Shown: one piece after another, positions 1 through 7,000 of the stretch | Layout: every line of letters starts with the position of its first letter | How positions within the stretch are numbered: the stretch's first letter is position 1 | Origin: Botryobacter ruber | Lineage (GTDB): Bacteria; Bacteroidota; Bacteroidia; Cytophagales; Hymenobacteraceae | Direction: 5' to 3' | Assembly: GCF_003347595.2 (NCBI RefSeq) | Contig: NZ_QCZK02000008.1 | Location: forward strand, 1 to 54,269 | Length of the DNA stretch: 54,269 bases | Made by a program: the position numbers and the translations under genes | The notes under the pieces: model-generated | What the model was told of the DNA's origin: nothing | Database searches by the model: none | Seen by the model: the letters and a program-made list of their open reading frames with translations, nothing else

Positions 1-184
1 CTCTATCTCTGCTTTTGAAAAAACACCTCTTAATCAACTACTTAACAACACACAAATACAAATGCCGGAAAATAACATTTGTAACCAATTGAAAACCTTT
101 TAATTATACTTGGACACTAATGAGCGGGGGTAGTAAGTTTGTTGATGTAAACGTTGAAATTGCTGACTTGACGGGTGTATTTTA

Positions 185-359
185 TTTGCTGCACCAGCCT
201 CCATTGCCGCTGCTCTTCGAATGGTGATGGTTTTCGCAAGCTGGTGCGAGCTTGTAGCTCGTACCTCCATTTTTAAGAACCTTTGCTATTTTCTTACTTC
301 TTCAGCAGCTTTACAAATTTCTGCAGTATGTAAGTACGAGCTACAAGCTCGCACCAGCA
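185..359. repeat. Paired-hairpin repeat, copy 1
   Basis: This 175-bp element is repeated at 1565-1739 in the same orientation with only three mismatches. Its right part is bounded by two perfectly complementary 25-bp arms at 240-264 and 334-358. Each arm is itself a small hairpin with core CGAGCT-TGT-AGCTCG. The layout (two REP-like hairpins in inverted orientation around a ~70-bp spacer) suggests a non-autonomous mobile repeat. Positions 1-184 show no gene and no structure I can name. Confidence 0.85.
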
Positions 360-460
360 TAGGGCTTCAGGAAATCGCTGAAAGACTTCCTTTCTTCTTC
401 CGTCCATTGTTGATTGATGAAAACCAGGTCTTTTTCGTCTATCTTTTTATTATTTGCCAT
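341..460 (-). CDS. Small hypothetical ORF with repeat-supplied 3' end
   Basis: A 39-residue ORF starts at the ATG at 460-458, 17 bases after the antitoxin stop and on the same strand. The hydrophilic body (IDEKDLVFINQQWTEEER, then KSFSDFLK) resembles small proteins I associate with Bacteroidota genomes, but I cannot name a family. The last residues (AGASL) and the TAG stop are encoded by the right arm of the repeat at 334-358, so the native C-terminus was probably replaced when the repeat arrived. An in-frame ATG at 562 would give 73 residues but would overlap the antitoxin. It could be the third gene of the toxin-antitoxin operon, or a decayed remnant. Confidence 0.45.
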   Translation of the reverse strand: MANNKKIDEKDLVFINQQWTEEERKSFSDFLKPYAGASL

Positions 461-476
461 GGCTGCTTCAATAACG

Positions 477-782
477 CTATCCAAAAACCAGGCTGACACG
501 TCTGCCCAAGCCATCTTCAAAAATCCGGAAGAGCGTAGAAAGCTGAATATCGCACTTGCCATTTTCTATTCTGGAGATGTAGCTTTTTTTGGTGCCTATT
601 TTCTGCGCCAGCTGTTCCTGCGTTAAATTAGCTTCTTTGCGGGCTTCTTTCAGCATTTCGCTTATTACAAAGTACTGCGCTTTTTCTTCAAAAGCGTCAC
701 GTTCTTTTTCTCCTATTTTGCCGTATTTGATGTCCAGAAGTTCATCGAAGGACTTAGCGTTTCTTATTTCTTCCTTTTTCAT
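477..782 (-). CDS. HigA-type XRE-family antitoxin
   Basis: This 101-residue protein carries a Cro/C1-type helix-turn-helix at about residues 43-95 (NLTQEQLAQKIGTKKSYISR followed by IENG), preceded by a short N-terminal helix. That is the usual form of antitoxins paired with RelE/HigB toxins. Its start overlaps the toxin 3' end by 29 bp, so the two are co-transcribed with the toxin first, the order typical of HigBA. By family analogy it neutralises the toxin and represses its own promoter; the perfect palindrome at 1139-1152 upstream of the toxin is the obvious candidate site. The assignment to the class is firm; the exact subfamily is inferred. Confidence 0.88.
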   Translation of the reverse strand: MKKEEIRNAKSFDELLDIKYGKIGEKERDAFEEKAQYFVISEMLKEARKEANLTQEQLAQKIGTKKSYISRIENGKCDIQLSTLFRIFEDGLGRRVSLVFG

Positions 783-1128
783 CTGTATTCTCTTTCTGGT
801 TGAAATATTCTTTCATTAACTTTTGTGCTAAGGCAAGCTCTTGCCTTGGCGTTTTCTGGCTTTTCTTTTGAAAGGCATTGAAAAGTATGATAATGTTTCC
901 TTTATCGAAGCAGCAAAAAATACGGTAAATATTGCTATCCATTTCTATCCTTATCTCAAACAAGCCATCTGTGCCTTCTATATGTTTGAGAAACTTTTTT
1001 GGAACCTGCTCGACCGTTCTAAGCAGTTTAAAGACATATTCAATCTTTTCCTGTACCCTTGCCGTCTGTTCCAGATAGAAGTCTGCAAAATACTGCCCGT
1101 GAAATAAAATCTTCCTTTCTGTTCTCAC
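754..1128 (-). CDS. RelE/HigB-type toxin
   Basis: This 124-residue basic protein matches the phage-derived Gp49-like/HigB branch of the RelE superfamily. Conserved stretches are KKFLKHIEGTDGLFEIRIE at about 44-62, YRIFCCFDKGNIIILFNAFQ at 68-87, and the KKSQKTPRQELALA tail that positions catalytic basic residues. Such toxins are ribosome-dependent mRNA endonucleases in the cytoplasm. The start is GTG at 1128; a -7-like box (TATCTTTG, 1140-1133) lies only 4 bases upstream, so the transcript may be leaderless. It is immediately followed by, and overlaps, the HigA-type antitoxin. No inactivating lesion is visible. Confidence 0.88.
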   Translation of the reverse strand: MRTERKILFHGQYFADFYLEQTARVQEKIEYVFKLLRTVEQVPKKFLKHIEGTDGLFEIRIEMDSNIYRIFCCFDKGNIIILFNAFQKKSQKTPRQELALAQKLMKEYFNQKENTDEKGRNKKR

Positions 1129-1132
1129 GCCA

Positions 1133-1152
1133 CAAAGATAACTTTAAAGTTA
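1133..1152 (-). promoter_or_regulatory. Promoter and operator of the HigBA operon
   Basis: Read on the minus strand, TATCTTTG at 1140-1133 matches the Bacteroidota -7 consensus TAnnTTTG. A perfect 14-bp palindrome, TAACTTTAAAGTTA, covers 1139-1152 and overlaps the box. A palindrome on the core promoter of a toxin-antitoxin operon is the expected binding site for the HTH antitoxin. I see no clear -33 TTTG at the usual distance. Confidence 0.6.
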
Positions 1153-1238
1153 ACAATTCTAAAACGAGAGGAGGTCGAAAAAGTTTGTTGAGAACTAGAA
1201 CAGGAGCTAAACAAGTATATTGCGATACTATTAAACCC

Positions 1239-1466
1239 TCACTCCCGCTTTTGCTCCTCTGGTTGATGCCGCTCTTCCATATAATCGGGCGTAAACTTAT
1301 CCAGGCTTTCAAAGAGGTTTTGCCAGGGGGTGTGAAATGGGATTAGGTAAAGGGCGTTACCAAGCCTTTTCACATAGACTTTATCAGCCTCTATTTTGTG
1401 GCTCTCTGGAATATGAATCGCCTGCCCGCCCGTCTCGTTTTGTATACCAATCGTTTCGAAGTCCAT
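1239..1466 (-). CDS. Orphan VapB-like antitoxin
   Basis: This 75-residue protein has the AbrB/MazE-type swapped-hairpin features of VapB antitoxins: an N-terminal strand with GQAIHIPESHKIEADKVYVK, a hydrophobic NALYLIPFHTPWQNLF segment, and a C-terminal LDKFTPDYMEERHQPE tail that in relatives wraps the PIN-domain toxin. VapB is normally followed at once by VapC. Here only 110 bp separate its stop from the HigB start, and no PIN-domain frame is present, so it is an orphan. It may be a relic, or may act on a toxin encoded elsewhere. Confidence 0.75.
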   Translation of the reverse strand: MDFETIGIQNETGGQAIHIPESHKIEADKVYVKRLGNALYLIPFHTPWQNLFESLDKFTPDYMEERHQPEEQKRE

Positions 1467-1564
1467 GTTGTTGCATGTAAGGAATGCTTTACAAAATAAC
1501 GATTCCGTTGCAGCTTTCGTTTAGCTATAAGCTTTGAGATGGCTGCTTCGATGCGTGTGTTTTC

Positions 1565-1739
1565 TTTGCTGCACCAGCCTCAATTGCCGCTGCTCTTCGA
1601 ATGGTAATGGTTTTCGCAAGCTGGTGCGAGCTTGTAGCTCGTACCTCCATTTTTAAGAACCTTTGCTATTTTCTTACTTCTACAGCAGCTTTACAAATTT
1701 CTGCAGTATGTAAGTACGAGCTACAAGCTCGCACCAGCA
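1565..1739. repeat. Paired-hairpin repeat, copy 2
   Basis: Direct copy of 185-359 with three mismatches. The complementary 25-bp arms are at 1620-1644 and 1714-1738. Together the two copies bracket the HigBA/VapB segment. A diverged third copy lies at 41251-41380. Confidence 0.85.
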
Positions 1740-1769
1740 AGGGAATGCTTGTGCTGGGCATACCGGATG

Positions 1770-2555
1770 TTATTGATTATAATGTTCCCAGGCATCTGAG
1801 TCTCCCTCAAATGCTTCATAAAATGCCATTTCATCCCAACTCTCATAACCGTACAAACTTGGACCATTATCATATCTATCATCATCTCCATCATAGCCTT
1901 GGAACTCAGAAGCCTCAATTTTAGCCTGATTCAACTCCTTTATTTTCTCAGGAAAACTGAAGTACTTTATCTCCATATCAGGACAATATTCATAGATGCC
2001 ACCGGAGAGAACCATGTTTTTTCTAAATACTCTGATACCTTTGAAAATAGAAATTTCTAGCTTCTCTAATAAGTCTATATTATTAGCAGATAGAAAGAAG
2101 TTATCAATGTTCTTAATACACCAAAACAGATAACCAGGGTCAGCACCAACCAAATATCTAGTGTGATAACTTTTACTAAACTCAGCCAGCGAAACAAAAC
2201 CACCTATCTCATATCCTATTCTACTGTTACAAATGGAAATATATTGCTCTAACGGTGGCTTTATATTATTACCTAATTCGCCAAATTCACCATATGGAAC
2301 TCCTTCATCATTTGTCCTAGTTTCATAAAAAGTTAAAGCTTGAATTTCGTAATCATTAACTTCAAATTTATCAGCTAGTTGGAAACACTGACTATCAAAA
2401 TTGTTTTCAAATCTAAATCTTACATCATCAGTATTTAGTAGAAAGTTAAGGTAGTCCCTCAATAGCTGTCGGTCTATATTTAATGTACCTTTATATACAT
2501 CAATCAGGCTCAAACCTTTGTACTTGCCGAAGGCAAACTTCTCTTCAATTTCCAT
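1770..2555 (-). CDS. Hypothetical protein with FGKYKG motif and acidic tail
   Basis: I do not recognise a named family for this 261-residue protein. The N-terminus (FAFGKYKGLSLIDVYKG at about 7-23, then YLNFLL) resembles the short domain found at the C-terminus of exodeoxyribonuclease X-like proteins. The middle is a mixed fold with many aromatic residues. The C-terminus is strongly acidic (GYDGDDDRYDNG) and ends in FEGDSDAWEHYNQ, a tail type I associate with Bacteroidota hypothetical proteins. There is no signal peptide or membrane helix. Codon use is AT-rich compared with genes after 4079. It is separated by 157 bp from the next upstream gene, so probably has its own promoter. Confidence 0.7.
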   Translation of the reverse strand: MEIEEKFAFGKYKGLSLIDVYKGTLNIDRQLLRDYLNFLLNTDDVRFRFENNFDSQCFQLADKFEVNDYEIQALTFYETRTNDEGVPYGEFGELGNNIKPPLEQYISICNSRIGYEIGGFVSLAEFSKSYHTRYLVGADPGYLFWCIKNIDNFFLSANNIDLLEKLEISIFKGIRVFRKNMVLSGGIYEYCPDMEIKYFSFPEKIKELNQAKIEASEFQGYDGDDDRYDNGPSLYGYESWDEMAFYEAFEGDSDAWEHYNQ

Positions 2556-2682
2556 AAGTTAAACCATTAAATTTTGAGATACCTACCTCAACAGACTTTA
2601 TATCTACCAAAAGTTAAATAATTCCCAGGACTTTTAAAAGCTACCTATACTGTTGCTTACTGTCTCTTTTAAGCTCTTGTAG

Positions 2683-2707
2683 AGCCTCCGACAGCAATTC
2701 GGAGGCT
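2683..2707. terminator. Hairpin after the Panacea gene
   Basis: A perfect 9-bp stem (AGCCTCCGA at 2683-2691, TCGGAGGCT at 2699-2707) with a 7-base loop lies 6 bases past the stop of the Panacea gene. No clear T-run follows on the minus strand, so it may be a 3'-end stabilising hairpin rather than an intrinsic terminator. Confidence 0.5.
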
Positions 2708-2712
2708 ACATA

Positions 2713-3201
2713 TTATTGGCTTCCTTTTATTGCTTTTAAATTTCTGAATTCTATGGAAAGTTGTTTTAAATCTAGAACAGAATATTTTAGATTTGATTTT
2801 ACCGGAAAGCTTGAATAAACCACAGAAATAAAATTTGACCAACTTAAATCTGAAGTTTTTTCGATAATAAGGTTAGAAATTTCCTTTAATTCAGTATCAA
2901 GATTTACTACTATATTTTGAGGGTCTCGTAACCTAAATTTATCTGTAATACCACCATAAGGATTTTGTTTACTGGTGATGTCAAAAATGGCAGGATTATC
3001 TTTCATCAAGTTAATTACATCATCAACATAAGGACCATAGTGATTATATATCCATTTTATGTTTGTTGCTTGTTCTCCATTATCGATAGCATATTTCCAA
3101 TCTATTAAATATATTAATTTAACAAGCCGTGGCTTTGACAACTCCTCAAGCTTTGGGTATGTAAGTAGAACATACTTTACAAGTTCCATGAGTGTGTTCA
3201 T
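2713..3201 (-). CDS. Panacea (SocA-like, DUF4065) domain protein, putative antitoxin
   Basis: The 162-residue protein shows the Panacea/SocA-like signature: LSKPRLVKLIYLIDWKYA at about 21-38 and IKWIYNHYGPYVDDVI at about 48-63. Panacea domains are known as versatile antitoxins that pair with unrelated toxins, and as proteolytic adaptors in the SocA type. Its ATG overlaps the stop of the upstream gene in an ATGA arrangement, so the two are translationally coupled and should act together. The C-terminal half (SWSNFISVVYSSFPVKSN) fits the domain's closing helices. The family call is good; the antitoxin role and the identity of the partner as toxin are inferences from coupling. Confidence 0.8.
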   Translation of the reverse strand: MNTLMELVKYVLLTYPKLEELSKPRLVKLIYLIDWKYAIDNGEQATNIKWIYNHYGPYVDDVINLMKDNPAIFDITSKQNPYGGITDKFRLRDPQNIVVNLDTELKEISNLIIEKTSDLSWSNFISVVYSSFPVKSNLKYSVLDLKQLSIEFRNLKAIKGSQ

Positions 3202-4028
3202 AAATCAAGATCTTTGTTTTCTAATGCTTTAACACCATTATTTTTCTCTATAAACATAATTAAAGGTTGTTTCACACCTGCTAAACTTTCTATAATATTC
3301 TCTTTAGCAAATGCTTTTTCTTTTTCGCTTTCAAATACTAACACTGCCTTAGGATTGTTATCAAAGCCATTAACTCGATAAACGAAATATGTTCTGGACT
3401 TCATATTCAAATTATCAACAACCTCTCTTTCAATAGGACTTATTTCGTTAACTTTTTTAAAATAAGTATCTCCACTCCGATTTAATGGATCTGGTAAGTC
3501 ATCAACAAAATATTCCCCTTCTGCCCAACCTTTCCCAATAAACCCCTGTTTTAGCGGGTATTTTGGTCGTCCTTTCTCCATCAAATTGGGATTAATTGAA
3601 GACCGCCCAATCAAAACAAAACTATTTTGATAAACTTTGTAAACACTAATCCTTTCAGAGTGAGTAAAATCCAAGTTCTTTACTAAGAGTTTGATATATG
3701 AATTAAACAGCTCATTTGTTTCTTGGACAATTTCTGATAAAGTTGATTCCAAGTCTCTTATTTTTTCTCCTTTTTCCTTTTTATCATTTTCTAAATCAGA
3801 AACGTTCTTGGCATGTGCAACAGAAACTATTCCAAATATGAACGCTATAAGAACTATTAGATAATAGAATAACTTACCAATCTTGAATTGTGAAATGCCG
3901 AAGACTGATACTGTCCATTCATTAACATTAGAAATATCTATTACCGATAGCAGCAAAACGGCAATTCCTGAAACGTACAGAGACTTATCAAATAACAAGT
4001 CAATAAAAGTATGAAGTGACTTTCGCAT
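3198..4028 (-). CDS. Membrane-anchored GAF-like protein, partner of Panacea protein
   Basis: This 276-residue protein has two membrane helices at about 17-33 and 52-72, then a charged coiled coil at about 75-110, then a domain at about 115-265 with GAF-like features (SERISVYKVYQNSFVLIGRS, YPLKQGFIGKGWAEGEYFVD, then RTYFVYRVNGFDNNPKAVLVFE). GAF domains bind small molecules or mediate dimer contacts. The topology places the sensor-like domain in the cytoplasm, anchored by a helical hairpin. It precedes and overlaps the Panacea gene by 4 bp. It could be the toxin or effector of a Panacea pair, or a membrane sensor. The exact fold needs structural prediction. AT-rich codon use matches its neighbour. 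Confidence 0.65.
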   Translation of the reverse strand: MRKSLHTFIDLLFDKSLYVSGIAVLLLSVIDISNVNEWTVSVFGISQFKIGKLFYYLIVLIAFIFGIVSVAHAKNVSDLENDKKEKGEKIRDLESTLSEIVQETNELFNSYIKLLVKNLDFTHSERISVYKVYQNSFVLIGRSSINPNLMEKGRPKYPLKQGFIGKGWAEGEYFVDDLPDPLNRSGDTYFKKVNEISPIEREVVDNLNMKSRTYFVYRVNGFDNNPKAVLVFESEKEKAFAKENIIESLAGVKQPLIMFIEKNNGVKALENKDLDL

Positions 4029-4078
4029 TACATTCTACGTGCTATCATTAAATTAATTTGTATTGCACAATAAATAAA

Positions 4079-7000
4079 TTATTTATCAATATTTTTAATT
4101 CTTACCCCCTCTTCCTCATTACTTCCCTTTCCAAACCCCCTCAAAACCTCCTGAATCCCCTCAAGCCCTCCAGCAATATTCTCCATCTGCGCCAGCACCT
4201 GCCCGGTCTGATTTCCGTCGCCGAAGCTTTTTAGTTTCAGGTTGCGGACGAAGGTAGTTTTGATGTCTTGCCAGCGCTGTTGTTCGGCTTCGGTTTGCAG
4301 GCCCAGCAGCTCTTTGAACTTGAGCATGTTGGCTTCGGCACCGGTTGTGAGCGTCTGCGACTCCGACTCGTAGTGCGAGAGGAGGAGCGTTTGCAGCTCC
4401 TGGTCGTTCATGATAGGCATTACCTTTTCGGCCAGCTTGTTCATGTTGCGGTACGAGCCCTGCAGCTTGAATGGCGGCTCGGTGCGGTACTCGTCGGCCT
4501 GGGCTGCGGAGCGGATGTACTCCAGGTTCACCTTCAGGATGACGTCCTGGATGCGCAGCAGCTTTCGGAGCACCTGCACGTACTCGTTCAGTTCGGCGGC
4601 GGAGTGGTTGGCTTCGTAGCTCAGGCCTTCGCTGCTGCCGGTTTGCGCCAGCTGGAGGAGCGTGTACACGTCCTGCTGACTGCGCCCTGCCAGCTTCGCC
4701 AGCACGGCGTTGGAGGTGAGGGCGTTTTCGAGGTAGCTGAGCTTAAATACCGCTTCGGTGTCGCCGATGATGTCGCCAAGGTTGTAGATGTCGGCGCGGT
4801 TGGCGAGCATGTCCGGGATGCGGAATTTCTCGCCAGTTTCGGTGTAGGGGTTACCCGCCATCACCACGCATACTTTCTTGCCCCGGAAGTCGTAGGTTTT
4901 GCTTTTGCCTTTGTACACGCCTTCTATTTTGCGCTGGGCGTCGCAGAGCGAGATAAACTTCTGCAGGAACTCCGGGTTGCAGTGCTGGATGTCGTCGAGG
5001 TAAATCATCACGTTGTCGCCCATCTCGAAAGCCAGGTTGAGCTTGTTCAGCTCTTCGCGGGCAGCAGCGTTGGGGGCTTCTGCCGGGTCGATGGCCGTTA
5101 CCTGGTGCCCGATGGCGGGTCCGTTTATCTTCATGAAGATGATGCCGAGGCGGTTGGCGATGTACTCCATGAGCGTGGTTTTGCCGTAGCCCGGAGGCGA
5201 GAGCAGGAGCAGCATGCCCATCAGGTCGGTGCGCTTGGTTTCGCCGGCTGTCCCCATTTGTTTAGCCAGGTTGGCGCCGATGAGCGGGAGGTACACCTGG
5301 TCGATGAGCTTGTTGCGCACAAACGACGACAGCACCCGCGGCTTGAACTCCTGCAGGCGCATGGCTTCTTCGTAAGTAGCGGTGAGCTGTTTCTTCAGCT
5401 CCGTAAACGCCTGGTATTGCGTGGCCGTGGTAGCGGCATAGGTGCGCAGCTTGCCCAGGAACCGGTGGTACTGCAAGGGGTAGGTCTGCTCCTTTACTAC
5501 CGGGTGCACGCCGTGCAGCTGCGTGATGGTTTCCTGCATGAGGATGTGCACCACCTGTTCGCTGTTGTAGCCGTTGCGCAGGAGCAGCACCGCCGCCTCC
5601 GGCACATAGGCCAGCAGCTCCGGCTGGTTCTCCTGCAGTACATAGGCCTTCAGCCAGTGCTGTACCAGCTCGAACTGCGGCACAGGTTTGCCTGCCAGTG
5701 CTTTTACAGAGGCCTCATAGGTAGGCAGCGCCTTCTGCTCCTGCAGGTACTCCCGGAAGTTATCGTACAGCGTGGCGGCCAGCTTGTCTACTACAAAGCT
5801 GTCGCCGCGGGTGAGCTCCCGGAACAGGTACTCGCCTGCTTCTTTGGCGCTGGCTGCCAGGAATAGTTTCGTGTTTTGCTGGAAAGCCTGCAGCTCCTGC
5901 TGCAGTTCGTGCAGCACGTTGTCGAACTGGTGCGTGTCGGGGAAGACCTCCAGAATGGCGCCAATGCCTTTGAGCTGGTGGTGGAGCGTCTGCTTTTGCT
6001 TTTCGGGTGCGAACACGTTCCAGTACAGCTGCGCACCGGCACGCGCTTCGGAAGAGTAGCGCAGCAAATCGGCGGTTTTGGTCAGGCGCACGAGGGCGCC
6101 CAGCAGCAGGGCCGCATCGTGGTCGTGCACGCCTTTGGTGTAGCCTTCGTTGAAGCGGGTGGCCATAAAGCGGGCTACGTAGTCCTGCAGCTCCGCCGCC
6201 GTGAGCTTGTACAGCTCGTCTACGGTCAGGTAAGTGATGCCTTCGCGGGCGGAACCGGTTAGCGTTTTGTCCTGCGCTGCCTCCAGCACCTGGTAGGCCA
6301 GGTACTCAGCCCGGTATACGGCGTTGTTTTCCGATACGAGCGTCTGCTCCCATACCGGTTTGTAGCTGATAAAAGCTTCGTCGGTTATCTTCTCGAAGAA
6401 GTCGGTGCCGGTGAGGTGGAAGAACATGGCGCCGTCGCGGTGCACCACGCTCAGCTCGAAAGGCTGGGTATTCACGGTGAAGTGGTGGTTGCCGAACTTC
6501 AGCACGTTGGCGCCTGCCACGAACAGCTCCTGCTTGTCCTTGAGCTGCCGGATGGCATCTTCTCGCACCGTTTTTAGGCGGCTCTGGATGGTGTCGGCTT
6601 TCACGGTGTCGCCCATCTGCAGGAGTTCCTCCACGGTATTGCGCACCTTCTCCAGCATGAGGTCGGAAGCAAAATAGCCGTTTATTTCGGTTACGCTGCC
6701 CAGCTTGCTGATGCGGCTCTGCACGGCTTTCAGGATGCGGTCTGCGGCCTGCTGCAGCGTGTTCGCCCGCTTGTTGCGCGCCTCCTGCAGGGCCACCTTT
6801 TTGGTTTCGAAGGCGCTGTAAATTTCCTCGCGCTTTACCGTGAGCTGCTCTACATACTCATCAAAATCGGCAAATTTGCCTTCCAGTTCCTCGAGCTGCA
6901 CCATCAGCTTGGCCAGGTACTCCTCGCATTTCTGCGGCGTGTCACACACATCCAGGTAACTGATAACACTCTGCCCTATCAGCTTCACCTGCGAGTTGAA

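Noticed and set aside
1129..1238. Possible vapC remnant behind the orphan VapB
   Set aside because: No frame shows the LDTN-type PIN start or other acidic motifs; a short IAIYLF-like string is too weak.
2683..2707. Riboswitch or structured RNA behind the Panacea gene
   Set aside because: Only a single 9-bp stem is present with no further conserved structure.
4268..5866. 532-codon plus-strand frame opposite the ATPase gene
   Set aside because: It is antisense to a well-conserved AAA+ coding region; the translation is rich in Val, His, Leu and Gln as expected from a shadow of GC-rich codons and has no domain features.
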